A DNA stretch of 64,000 bases from Pseudoalteromonas aurantia 208. GTDB taxonomy: Bacteria > Pseudomonadota > Gammaproteobacteria > Enterobacterales > Alteromonadaceae. This document shows, one piece after another, positions 30,035 through 38,649 of this stretch. Each line of letters opens with the position of its first letter. The stretch's first letter is position 1. The notes beneath the pieces are model-generated. The model did not search any database and had not been told where the DNA came from. It worked only from the letters and a program-made list of their open reading frames with translations. Location of the stretch: the NCBI RefSeq assembly GCF_014858725.1, contig NZ_AQGV01000012.1, positions 1,488,001 to 1,552,000 on the forward strand, written 5' to 3'. Made by a program: the position numbers and the translations under genes.

Positions 30035-31550
30035 AATTGCAATCATCGGTGGAGGAGCTTCAAGTATTGCCTTTATTGATGCCTTTATAGAAAAGCAAAC
30101 ATCGAACTCCCCTAGTCCGATTAATATTACGGTGTTTGAAAAATCAAAAGACTTAGGTCCTGGTAATGCGTACCAAGGCGATGCAGAGTCGAATTTACTT
30201 AATACCAAAGCTGGCTATATCACCATATTTAAAGACAAACCTGGTGATTTTTTTCAATGGTTAACGCTCTATCGATACCGCTGGCAACCTCTTTATCCCA
30301 ATTTACAAGTGGCTGAAAACAGCTATGCCCCTCGCCCATTATTTGGGATGTATATGGCAAATGCATTTGACCGAATCGTCAAAAAAGCATTTATGAAAAA
30401 TATCATCGTCAAAGTCATAAGAAGCGAAGTTATTCAATTAACTGAAAACTCTGATCCACTGCCTATTACCTTGAAAACACTTTGCCAGCAGAGCTTTAAA
30501 TTTAACAGCGTCATTGTGGCGTGTGGTACGCTCTCAAAATCGCCATTTTCGCCACCTATTAACTCTCAAATTCACCATACCCCCTACCCTATTTCAACAT
30601 TACGCCGTAACATTGAAAAAAGTGACAGCGTTGCCATTATTGGTGCGCGCTTAAGTGCAATAGATGCTGTTATAGGCTTAATTGAGAATGGTCATCATGG
30701 AAAAATAACACTTTTCTCAAGAAGCCATTTATTTCCATTTGTGCGAGGTACTCAAGGACGATATAAAAACACCTATCTATCTGCTGAGTTTATCACGCAA
30801 CACTATACTTCCCTGACTTTGTCACAACTGAGCCAGTTGTTTATAAAAGAAATGTGCCATTATCAGCAGATGCACCCTCAAGAGTGTAGTGAAGAGATTG
30901 TTTTTCCACCGACCCCCATTAAAGATCTCAGCAAGTTTCTCTCATCAGAAATGGTAAAAGCCAATCAAAATAGAGGTTGGCAAGCGATTTTATATGACAC
31001 AAACTCAATTTTAGCCCTCGTGTGGGAAATGCTCAAAGATGCTGATAAAGCGCGCTTTATGACGACTATGATGTCAGCAGCTATGTCTATGCGCGTGTCT
31101 ATTCCATATGAAAATGCATCTAAAATCAAAAGTTATATCGACAATGGGCAATTAGAGTACATAGGCGGTGATACACAAATTGAAACATGTGCGAAAAACA
31201 TCTTATCGGTCAAATATCAAGGCGGTGTTTCACATGCAGACTCCATTGTGTATGCCGTGGGCAGCCCGCGGGATATATATTTATCTGACTCAGAACTCAT
31301 TCGTAATATGGTAGATACCAATATCGCAAAAGCCCATAAATTTGGTGGTATTGATGTCTGTAATACCAGCTATGCGTTACTCAATAAAAAAGGCAAACGC
31401 AGTGCATCAATATACGCAATTGGTGAAGTCACACATGGGTGCTTTTTATTTACCAGTGCATTAGATATTATTGTTAAACATGCGCATAATTGTGCAAAGA
31501 GTGTTCATCATGATTTGAATACATACACTCAGCATGCTTTAGCTGTTTAA
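30024..31550 (+). CDS. FAD/NAD(P)-binding protein (NAD_binding_9 type)
   Basis: A 508-residue oxidoreductase-like protein. The N-terminal dinucleotide fold is KIAIIGGGASSIAFIDAF, with a second NAD(P) region around VAIIGARLSAIDAVIGLIENG (about residue 200). The family (PF13454) includes flavin hydroxylases and uncharacterised dehydrogenases. No signal peptide; cytoplasmic. Operon context suggests oxidation of an intermediate. Specific activity unknown. Confidence 0.75.
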   Translation: MNSKIAIIGGGASSIAFIDAFIEKQTSNSPSPINITVFEKSKDLGPGNAYQGDAESNLLNTKAGYITIFKDKPGDFFQWLTLYRYRWQPLYPNLQVAENSYAPRPLFGMYMANAFDRIVKKAFMKNIIVKVIRSEVIQLTENSDPLPITLKTLCQQSFKFNSVIVACGTLSKSPFSPPINSQIHHTPYPISTLRRNIEKSDSVAIIGARLSAIDAVIGLIENGHHGKITLFSRSHLFPFVRGTQGRYKNTYLSAEFITQHYTSLTLSQLSQLFIKEMCHYQQMHPQECSEEIVFPPTPIKDLSKFLSSEMVKANQNRGWQAILYDTNSILALVWEMLKDADKARFMTTMMSAAMSMRVSIPYENASKIKSYIDNGQLEYIGGDTQIETCAKNILSVKYQGGVSHADSIVYAVGSPRDIYLSDSELIRNMVDTNIAKAHKFGGIDVCNTSYALLNKKGKRSASIYAIGEVTHGCFLFTSALDIIVKHAHNCAKSVHHDLNTYTQHALAV

Positions 31551-31577
31551 CTTAATAATAAAAATTAGGAAACTATT

Positions 31578-32693
31578 ATGCTAGAAACTTTCAACCCTAC
31601 GCCGCGTATTTTAATGGGGCCTGGGCCTTCAAATGTTTCGCCAAGAGTCTTAGGCGCATTAGCTAAACCGACCATAGGCCACTTAGACCCTCAATTTATT
31701 AAGTTAATGGACGAAATTAAGCAATTGCTGCAATATGCATTTGTCACCAAAAACGAATTTACTATCGCACTCTCAGCCCCTGGTTCTGCAGGTATGGAAG
31801 CATGTATCGTCAACTTAATTGAGCCAAACGATAAAGTGATCGTCTGTGTTAATGGTGTTTTTGGTGGCCGCTTAAAAGAAAACATTGAGCGAGTTGGTGC
31901 GCAAGCGATTGTCATTGAAGATACTTGGGGGGACCCCGTCAGTGTAGGCAAAGTAGAGCATGCTTTTGCAATGCATAAAAATGTCAAAGCACTGGTTTTT
32001 GTGCATGCTGAAACATCTACAGGCGCTTGCTCTGATGCAAAAACCCTATGTAATATTGCCAAACAAAACGATGCTATCACCATTGTGGATGCGGTAACAT
32101 CGTTAGGGGGAAGTGAGCTCAAAGTCGATGAATGGGGAATAGATGCCGTTTATTCAGGCTCTCAAAAGTGTCTATCATGTGTGCCGGGGTTGTCACCGGT
32201 TAGTTTTAGTCCAAAGGCGGTCGAAATCCTAAAAAGCCGTAAGACAAAAGTGCCAAGTTGGTTCTTAGATCAATCTCTCGTAATGGGTTATTGGTCTGGA
32301 GAAGGGAAACGCAGTTATCATCACACCGCTCCTATCAATTCACTCTACGCACTGCATGAATCATTGCTTATGCTGAAAAATGAAGGACTAGAACAAGCTT
32401 GGTCGCGTCATGCACAATTACACCAACGCCTCAAAAGTGGTTTAGCGGAATTAGGCATTCGCTTTTTGGTGAATGATGCACATCAGTTACCTCAATTAAA
32501 TTCAATTTTAATACCTGAAGGTGTCGACGATGCACAAGTGAGAACACATTTGCTAAATAAGTTTAACCTTGAAATAGGTGCCGGTTTAGGGCAACTTGCA
32601 GGAAAAACATGGCGCGTAGGACTCATGGGTGCTACCGCAAACGAACAAAATGTCGCTCTACTGCTGACGGCATTAAAGGAAGTGCTTGTATAA
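31578..32693 (+). CDS. class V aminotransferase, alanine-glyoxylate aminotransferase type
   Basis: A 371-residue PLP enzyme closely resembling alanine/serine-glyoxylate aminotransferases: RILMGPGPSNVSPRVL at the N-terminus, the PLP Lys in YSGSQKCL (about residue 195), and the C-terminal RVGLMGATA. Transfers an amino group between an amino acid and a 2-oxo acid such as glyoxylate or pyruvate. Last gene of the operon, 27 bases after the FAD protein, with a strong terminator 32 bases later. Confidence 0.88.
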   Translation: MLETFNPTPRILMGPGPSNVSPRVLGALAKPTIGHLDPQFIKLMDEIKQLLQYAFVTKNEFTIALSAPGSAGMEACIVNLIEPNDKVIVCVNGVFGGRLKENIERVGAQAIVIEDTWGDPVSVGKVEHAFAMHKNVKALVFVHAETSTGACSDAKTLCNIAKQNDAITIVDAVTSLGGSELKVDEWGIDAVYSGSQKCLSCVPGLSPVSFSPKAVEILKSRKTKVPSWFLDQSLVMGYWSGEGKRSYHHTAPINSLYALHESLLMLKNEGLEQAWSRHAQLHQRLKSGLAELGIRFLVNDAHQLPQLNSILIPEGVDDAQVRTHLLNKFNLEIGAGLGQLAGKTWRVGLMGATANEQNVALLLTALKEVLV

Positions 32694-32725
32694 ACCCGCC
32701 TCACTTTAAATGAGTCAATCTTGAC

Positions 32726-32763
32726 GGTAAAAGAAAGTATCACTTGCGGTACTTTCTTTTACC
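32726..32763 (+). terminator. intrinsic terminator of the 27.2-32.7 kb operon
   Basis: A perfect 14-base stem GGTAAAAGAAAGTA/TACTTTCTTTTACC with a ten-base loop lies 32 bases after the aminotransferase stop. It may terminate both strands. Confidence 0.75.
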
Positions 32764-32867
32764 ACCTTGTATTATAACGTGGATAAGTTGATAGATGTTT
32801 TTACGTGATATTTAAAATAAACGAACGCATAACAGTATCAGATCGTTTTATGTTCCGCTTAATTCAC

Positions 32868-33410
32868 TTAGAAAACACCATTAGAATTTGCGATATTACC
32901 GCCATTCACTAGTGCATAAATCCTCATTGACAAATCAAGCGCTTGAATAGAATCCCAGTGCTCAACAATTTTTCCTTCTTCAATGCGCCACGTATCGATG
33001 ATATTCATGCCTTTTAGGTCGTTGCCTCTATCCTCTTTATGTAGGGTAACGTGAGAGTGAAAAATGACATGATCACCATCAACATAAATATGTTTAACGT
33101 CATAACCGTACTCAGGATAATCTTCGACAAATTCTTTTAGAAAATCCACTAAACCGGTCACTTTGTCAGGTAAGTTTCTATTATGCTGTACGTAAGCGCT
33201 ATTGTTGTAATGCTTAATGATGTATTCGAAATTATGGTTATTCATGAGATTTTGCACAAAATCAGTGATCATTTTCGCATTCGACAGCTCTTGTTCTGTC
33301 CAGCTCTCTTTCTTAAGTGTTGATAGGTCAATATTTAACCCTTCTTTCACCTGACCGTATGCCAAGCTGCTCGCAAATAGAAGAATAGAAGGAATAAGTA
33401 CTTTTAACAT
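32868..33410 (-). CDS. secreted SnoaL/NTF2-like protein
   Basis: A 180-residue protein with a signal peptide (cleavage near SLAYG, residue 19) followed by an NTF2-like fold with the SnoaL pattern YVQHNRNLPDKVTGLVDFLKEFV and IIDTWRIEEGKIVEHWDSIQ. Members are lyases, isomerases or ligand-binding proteins. The ATG at 33410 has GGAG seven bases upstream. It is divergent from an HxlR regulator, with palindromic sites between, so it is probably its target. Confidence 0.8.
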   Translation of the reverse strand: MLKVLIPSILLFASSLAYGQVKEGLNIDLSTLKKESWTEQELSNAKMITDFVQNLMNNHNFEYIIKHYNNSAYVQHNRNLPDKVTGLVDFLKEFVEDYPEYGYDVKHIYVDGDHVIFHSHVTLHKEDRGNDLKGMNIIDTWRIEEGKIVEHWDSIQALDLSMRIYALVNGGNIANSNGVF

Positions 33411-33452
33411 AGGTCGCTCCAATGGCTGTTTTACTTAATATGGTATATATTA

Positions 33453-33485
33453 GTAACTATAGTAATTAAGAGTAACTATAGTTAC
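33453..33485. promoter_or_regulatory. twin operators of the HxlR regulator
   Basis: GTAACTATAGTTAC (33472-33485) is a perfect palindrome; GTAACTATAGTAAT (33453-33466) is a near copy 19 bases away. They lie between the divergent SnoaL-like and hxlR-type genes. Confidence 0.7.
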
Positions 33486-33493
33486 AAGAAGGC

Positions 33494-33522
33494 ACCAAAA
33501 ACTGGGTTAGGCAGTTTTTGGT
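33494..33522 (+). promoter_or_regulatory. hairpin in the leader of the HxlR gene
   Basis: ACCAAAAACTG/CAGTTTTTGGT form a perfect 11-base stem with a seven-base loop, 29 bases before the regulator ATG. It could be an attenuator or an RNA stability element. Confidence 0.45.
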
Positions 33523-33551
33523 AACCAGTCATATTAAAAAGAGACTCTAAA

Positions 33552-33929
33552 ATGGCATCTGATAGACGTATTTTTCACAATAACGAAGCGTGTCCAGTAC
33601 GCAATGTTGTCGCACAAATTGGCGATAAATGGTCACTGTTAATTTTATTCGCTTTGACAGATGGTGCAGAACGATTTAACGCGCTTAAATCTAGGATTGA
33701 AGGGATATCTCAGCGTATGTTGACGCAGACTCTTCGAGACTTAGAGCGAGAAGGTTATGTTGACAGAACTGTTTATCCTGAGGTGCCTGTGCGGGTGGAG
33801 TATGCTTTAACCGAAATGGGAAGAGACATTGTAAAGCCTTTATATGAGCTTGTTGTTTGGGCGGATAAACATCAGCCCAAGATTGAGCAAGCAAGAAAAA
33901 TATATGATAAAAAAGTTAGCTCGACTTAA
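33552..33929 (+). CDS. HxlR family transcriptional regulator
   Basis: A 125-residue winged-helix regulator with the family N-terminal Cys (CPVRNVVAQIGDKWSLLILFAL) and recognition region FNALKSRIEGISQRMLTQTLRDLEREGYVDR. HxlR proteins often sense electrophiles or quinones through the conserved cysteine. Divergent from the SnoaL-like gene with twin palindromes and a leader hairpin between. Confidence 0.9.
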   Translation: MASDRRIFHNNEACPVRNVVAQIGDKWSLLILFALTDGAERFNALKSRIEGISQRMLTQTLRDLEREGYVDRTVYPEVPVRVEYALTEMGRDIVKPLYELVVWADKHQPKIEQARKIYDKKVSST

Positions 33930-34038
33930 TTTTAACCCACTGAGAAACCATAAAGCACTCTGTATGTCGTGATCAAATTGCGTTGGCCATTACTCAACTA
34001 GTGGGGTTGTAGCCACCGACCCCCATCGGGTAGAAGTT

Positions 34039-35262
34039 TTACTCACCTAAATCAAAAACGTACGCAGCACCAGATGCATCACCATTGTCATCACGATGAG
34101 GCACCGCCACTATCGCTGTATTCCTTGTGAGCGCTATATTCCAACCAAAGCGGTCTTCTGAAACACCATCACTGGCCACTATTTTTGATCTATAACGCCA
34201 TAAACCACGCTCTTTTTTGAATACATACAGCGCCCCGGCATTACTGCCATTCACGTCATGGTGCATAGCACTAATTAAGGCGGTCTCTTTATTTAATGCC
34301 ACACCCCGAGCAAACCGGTCATCCGCTTTACCATCCGGTGCGACTAACTTTTGTGTTTGAATCCACTTGCCTTTTACTCGTTCAAATATATAGGCCGAGC
34401 CCGCATCAGTGCCTATGCCCTCAACGTCGTCTCTTCTAGCTGAGATCAATGCCGTATCGCCAAGCAAGGCCACTCTCACGCCAAAAATATCTACTTTTTC
34501 GCCATCTGTTGCCGTTAGCTTGGCTTGGTGATGCCAGTTTTTTCCATCAAATACGTAAGCATATACCGCCCCCGCCTGCTCGGCTTTTTCATCATGTAGA
34601 TCAGCACCAACCAAAATCGTATCGCCGTCGATCGCGACACTTATTCCGAATAAATCACCATCAGCACCATCTTTTGCTGTGAGTTTAGTATGAAAACGCC
34701 ATGCACCTTTGTCTCGTATGTAGACATAAACAGCACCTGAGTCATGCTCAGGTGCATCACTGTGTGGTGCGCCTATCACAAGAAAGCGTTCTGTCAGCGC
34801 AATACTTTGACCAAAAGCATCTCCTGATTTGCCATCATTCGCTGTTAATATTTGTTTTTGTGACCAAGAGTTAACTTCTTTCTCAAAGACAAACACAGCG
34901 CCTGCATCTTCACCTTTATCGTCTCTTTTAATAACACCCAACATGGCTATATCATTTCTCAATGCCACGTTACCGCCAAATGTATCATTGGCATATGCTG
35001 GCTTAGCGACTAATTTGGCCTGTTGTTGCCAACCACCAGCGTTCAAGGAATACACATAGGCAGCCCCAGCATCTTGGGTACTTTTAGCATCCGCTTTGTG
35101 TGCACCAACGAGGGCGGTTGTGCCATCAATAGCAACACTAAAGCCAAACTGATCGCCTGTTTTACCATCATCAGGTAACAATTTTTGCTGCTTAGCATAA
35201 CTTTGGCTGGTTGCTATCAATGCAAAACAAAATAATATTTTTAAACTAAAATTAAACGTCAT
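34039..35262 (-). CDS. secreted FG-GAP repeat protein
   Basis: A 407-residue protein with a signal peptide (SYA, about residue 23) and seven tandem repeats of about 50 residues of the form DGKTGDxFGxSVAIDGDTALVGAxxxD-x-G-AAYVY. These FG-GAP-type blades should form a beta-propeller with possible calcium-binding Asp loops. Extracellular or periplasmic. The ATG at 35262 is preferred because the signal peptide begins there. Function unknown. Confidence 0.82.
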   Translation of the reverse strand: MTFNFSLKILFCFALIATSQSYAKQQKLLPDDGKTGDQFGFSVAIDGTTALVGAHKADAKSTQDAGAAYVYSLNAGGWQQQAKLVAKPAYANDTFGGNVALRNDIAMLGVIKRDDKGEDAGAVFVFEKEVNSWSQKQILTANDGKSGDAFGQSIALTERFLVIGAPHSDAPEHDSGAVYVYIRDKGAWRFHTKLTAKDGADGDLFGISVAIDGDTILVGADLHDEKAEQAGAVYAYVFDGKNWHHQAKLTATDGEKVDIFGVRVALLGDTALISARRDDVEGIGTDAGSAYIFERVKGKWIQTQKLVAPDGKADDRFARGVALNKETALISAMHHDVNGSNAGALYVFKKERGLWRYRSKIVASDGVSEDRFGWNIALTRNTAIVAVPHRDDNGDASGAAYVFDLGE

Positions 35263-35486
35263 CCATACTTTCTTTGTGTTAAATATCAGTACGCTCAGAA
35301 TTGACATAAACCTAAGCTCGACCTGTTATAAATTTTATGTATCTCTATGTAATTTTCTACCATAATTTCAAGCGTGTCTATCCCTGATGAAAGTGCACTT
35401 ACAATACCTATCCTTATTTAATGGTTTGACTTACTACAAATGATCTAAGGCGACTATACTTGAATAAAACCTCGGGAATTGTAGTT

Positions 35487-35909
35487 ATGTTTCTTACTAG
35501 ACTTTTATACGCAAGCACCGCTTCAGAGCAATTTAAACCACTCGACATTGAGGATATCTTAACTAAAGCTAGAAAAAATAACGGTAAGCTAGATATCACC
35601 GGTATGCTTTGTTTTAGTAACAATTATTTCCTCCAATCGATTGAGTCATCCCGCGCTAATGTAAATGAGCTTTATCATAAGATATTAAACGATAAACGGC
35701 ATTCGAATATTACGTTACTCGATTATAAAGAGATATCTGAACGAGAATTTGGCAATTGGTCTATGTCATATGTGCCTGATACGAGTTTAACAGCATCACT
35801 TAACCTTCGATTCTCTGAAAGTAGCATTTTCAACCCCTATAAAATGTCAGGTGAAAGCGCCCATAAAATGATGTTAGAACTCAGAAATGCACTTCACAAC
35901 GTGACTTAG
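35487..35909 (+). CDS. stand-alone BLUF-domain blue-light sensor
   Basis: A 140-residue short BLUF protein. Key flavin-site residues are visible: Tyr in RLLYAST, Asn in ARKNNGKLDITGML, Gln in YFLQSIES, and the Trp/Met pair in FGNWSMSYVPD. BLUF proteins bind FAD and signal blue light through a partner, since no effector domain is present here. A C-terminal helical tail follows. No obvious partner in the neighbourhood. The start at 35487 is inferred from the domain; an upstream TTG is possible. Confidence 0.88.
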   Translation: MFLTRLLYASTASEQFKPLDIEDILTKARKNNGKLDITGMLCFSNNYFLQSIESSRANVNELYHKILNDKRHSNITLLDYKEISEREFGNWSMSYVPDTSLTASLNLRFSESSIFNPYKMSGESAHKMMLELRNALHNVT

Positions 35910-36016
35910 CACTATGGTTTCAAGCTCTCGAGCGTGATCGCCACAACACTTGAATTATCCACGTTTTATAAAATCATCATTTGTTACAACCAGCATATCA
36001 TCCGTTGACTCGCCAT

Positions 36017-36190
36017 TTAACATTGAATCCGTGTGTAATAGCCAATATATTCATCTGAATACACCACATCAAACTCTGTCACACTATAGCGATAGTTGAA
36101 ATGCGCACATTTGAAATAAAGCCGATGTGAATTAAACTCAAAACTATAATCCTTTGGATCAGGTTTCCCCCATATTTCATATTGCCCTTT
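36017..36190 (-). other. 57-codon open extension after the amber stop of the MarR-GNAT gene
   Basis: Directly after the TAG at 36193-36191 the same frame remains open for 57 codons, encoding a protein-like segment (EIWGKPDPKDYSFEF, YFKCAHFNYRYSVTEFDVVYSDEY). It has no start codon of its own near the beginning. It could be the remains of a gene fused or deleted here, or of a longer C-terminal domain. Confidence 0.4.
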
Positions 36191-37138
36191 CTATTTCGCT
36201 TTCACATGAGGTAAGTGAAGTTCCATTTGTACATTGCATCTCTCGTACGGTGACACTGCGCCCTCTATGGGTTTAAAACCTAACTTTTCATAAAGCTTAA
36301 GTGCCGGCACCAATACCGTATTACTTTCTAAGTAAAGGCGCTTTACCTTCATCAAAATTGCTCTTTCGATGATTTTCTTACCTAAAAGTAAACCAACACC
36401 TTTACCTTGAACGTCTGGTGATACAGCCATTTTTGCAAGCTCATAATTATTATTATCGATTTTTATCAGGGCGCAACAACCAACAGCTCTCCCTTTATCC
36501 AATGCAATGAGAATAGCGCCAGATTGATTTAATATATAACCCTCAGGGTCATTTAATGCGTTATAGTCTGGTTCTTCTAACGTCCAATATTGGCTGATCC
36601 ACTCAACATTTAACGCTTTGAAAGCGTTCTGATATTTTGGAGCGTAATCTACAATATGAATATCGGCTTTATCTTCATTCACTCTTGAACTTATTGGACG
36701 GAACCTTAAATGCCTATCAATGACCGTTAATGCTTGCCACAGATCAATTCCCGTTTCCTCTGTTAGTTGCTTCATCGCTAGATCAATCGCTTCACATTGG
36801 TTTTGCATTGCAGGAAGCATAGCGAGTGCCCTCTCATTCAACATCACCAAGGTAATACGGGAATCCTCATTAGATTTATAACTGTCAATTAAATCAGCAA
36901 CTTTCATTTCTTTAATAATCTTACTGACCGATACATGAGAATGACTTATTTTCTTCGCTATATTCACGACCGAATCAGCCCCAGTTGATGCAAGCACATA
37001 AAAGACTGGAAACCATTTAGGTTCGATCTCAAAGCCAAATTGCTTATAAGTGTTTTCTGCATCTTTGGATACTTGTGTGGCAAGGTGTCTTAAGGTGGTC
37101 CCTAAAGCAACATGCCCTAACTCATTATATGGTTTCAT
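36191..37138 (-). CDS. MarR-type HTH/GNAT fusion protein
   Basis: A 315-residue two-domain protein: a winged-helix MarR-like regulator (about 1-150; VNIAKKISHSHVSVSKIIKEMKVADLI) and a C-terminal GNAT acetyltransferase (about 160-310) with motif A VSPDVQGKGVGLLLGKK and the LYEKLGFKPIEG closure. The architecture is a known helix-turn-helix GNAT family. GGAG lies seven bases before the ATG. The gene ends with an amber codon followed by an open frame. Confidence 0.85.
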   Translation of the reverse strand: MKPYNELGHVALGTTLRHLATQVSKDAENTYKQFGFEIEPKWFPVFYVLASTGADSVVNIAKKISHSHVSVSKIIKEMKVADLIDSYKSNEDSRITLVMLNERALAMLPAMQNQCEAIDLAMKQLTEETGIDLWQALTVIDRHLRFRPISSRVNEDKADIHIVDYAPKYQNAFKALNVEWISQYWTLEEPDYNALNDPEGYILNQSGAILIALDKGRAVGCCALIKIDNNNYELAKMAVSPDVQGKGVGLLLGKKIIERAILMKVKRLYLESNTVLVPALKLYEKLGFKPIEGAVSPYERCNVQMELHLPHVKAK

Positions 37139-37210
37139 GATAAAACTCCGTAACTAGTTACACATATATTAGTTACAAGTGTGAGAGCCTGTCAAATGAA
37201 TTTTCTATCA

Positions 37211-37410
37211 AGCTATTTTTATGGCTGAATTTGCAGTGAAAGGTAATAAAGATATTCAGTCGTAGAGTTTGAGCCTTCATCTAAGGCGTATAACTCGCGT
37301 AGACATGAGGTACGGCGCATTGAGCTATTTTTATGGCTAGATTTGTGAAAGGTAATAAAGATATTCAGTCGTAGGGTTTGAGCCTTCATTTAAGACGTAT
37401 AGCCCGTATA
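37211..37410. repeat. two-unit direct repeat, about 112-bp period
   Basis: AGCTATTTTTATGGCT (37211) recurs at 37323, followed in both units by AAAGGTAATAAAGATATTCA, GTTTGAGCCTTCAT and a similar tail; a partial third unit starts near 37456. The units differ at several sites. They lie between the MarR-GNAT start and the Fur-box promoter. No coding function. Confidence 0.7.
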
Positions 37411-37601
37411 CGCCACGTACACATATGAACAGCGAAGTGAAACGTGGATCATTAAGCTATTTGTGGGCTAAGCAGAATGAATATCCACGTTATTCATATT
37501 TAATTGCTCGTATGATGAAAGTAATGAATCAACCTATTTATTTAAAAACCACCTTTTATTAACTTTAAAAACACATTGATTCACAAAAAAACACCGTATA
37601 T

Positions 37602-37620
37602 AATAATGATTCTCATTTAC
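37602..37620 (+). promoter_or_regulatory. candidate Fur box
   Basis: AATAATGATTCTCATTTAC matches 14 of 19 positions of the Fur consensus and contains the inverted repeat AATGA-N3-TCATT. It lies 19 bases before the ATG of the secreted orphan protein. Confidence 0.6.
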
Positions 37621-37639
37621 ATGAAAGGATAGTTACTAA

Positions 37640-38536
37640 ATGAAAATAATTTCTATACTACTCGTTCTGCTTTTTTCCGTACCGGCTTTAGCCAAAAAAC
37701 CAATCCGTGTGGTAGACATAGGGGTGATAGGATTGGCCTCTCACGACCTATTTCAGTGGAATGCTGAAACACGTGAAAACGACGAAAATGGCCGCTTTGA
37801 TTTAAGCACTATTTTTGACTATGCCAATGGCACGCGAATTTACCAAGGAGGGAATCCCAAAAACTCTTCAAATGCTGCTGTCTATTCAATCACGCAAAAC
37901 CTGATCAGCTTCTATGTTGGTAAAAAGACCACACTACTTATGTCACGAGAAGTGAGCGAAGCACAAGCACATACCATTGCGCGACAGCAAACTCTCGAGT
38001 TCTTCATCGGGATGGTTAAAGAATCTTATGAACGCTTTACGAATAAAAGGTTTCCTAACTACGCCCTTGCACTGCCTGTAAATGATGATGAACAAGCCGT
38101 GATGCGCGCACTACATGATATTTTACCAGGAGAAATAAACGTCAACCGAAACCTAACACAGAGTAAATTGCAAGTTACCGACTTCAAACTCGCCATAAAT
38201 CAACTATCACCTACAGAAATGCTGCAAAACGTGAGATTTTTTGATGGTGCTTACGATGAAGAATACTTACATGTTGTAATTCCAGGATTTCCTGATCCAC
38301 AAATCATCAATTTAAAAGAAATAGACCAAACCTTTATCGCAGAACAAACCAATTATAACTTAGATAATATGCTTCGAGAATTGCATGTTTATGGGAAGTT
38401 CCCTTTCTTCGGCAATCTTGTTGAATTCACCAGTTTTGGTTATCACCTAGAAAACCTGTTTGCAAAAGGCATATGTAATAAATACGCAGACGGTAGCGTT
38501 AACCCTTGGAGTACCCTTTCAATAGCGTGCTATTAG
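37640..38536 (+). CDS. secreted protein of unknown function
   Basis: A 298-residue protein with a clear signal peptide (MKIISILLVLLFSVPALA). I do not recognise a family. The mature part is soluble, mixed alpha/beta, has only one or two Cys near the C-terminus (GICNKY, IACY) and no lipobox. A likely Fur box directly upstream suggests an iron-starvation-induced periplasmic protein. Its last codons and 3' flank are duplicated at 41.69 kb. Confidence 0.65.
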   Translation: MKIISILLVLLFSVPALAKKPIRVVDIGVIGLASHDLFQWNAETRENDENGRFDLSTIFDYANGTRIYQGGNPKNSSNAAVYSITQNLISFYVGKKTTLLMSREVSEAQAHTIARQQTLEFFIGMVKESYERFTNKRFPNYALALPVNDDEQAVMRALHDILPGEINVNRNLTQSKLQVTDFKLAINQLSPTEMLQNVRFFDGAYDEEYLHVVIPGFPDPQIINLKEIDQTFIAEQTNYNLDNMLRELHVYGKFPFFGNLVEFTSFGYHLENLFAKGICNKYADGSVNPWSTLSIACY

Positions 38537-38549
38537 TAACATGCTTGGG

Positions 38550-38581
38550 ACAGGCATAACTCTACCACACCTTATGCCTGT
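38550..38581. repeat. REP-like hairpin / terminator after the orphan gene
   Basis: ACAGGCATAA/TTATGCCTGT form a ten-base stem with a 12-base loop 14 bases after the stop. The same hairpin with its flanks occurs at 41716-41749, and ATGCCTGTCCC-type sequences recur through the accessory region. It may act as terminator. Confidence 0.65.
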
Positions 38582-38649
38582 TACATTCCAACTAAATACT
38601 GTAAGTTGATTACACAGAAAAGTAGCAAAACTCATTCTGGTTTGAAGTA

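Noticed and set aside
30024..32693. Purine (urate/ureidoglycine) catabolism for the six-gene operon
   Set aside because: An FAD hydroxylase-like protein and an AGT-type aminotransferase occur in that pathway, but tautomerase and CoA-transferase genes do not fit and no allantoin genes are present.
37211..37470. Possible CRISPR array
   Set aside because: Only two or three long, diverged units with no short regular repeats and no cas genes nearby.
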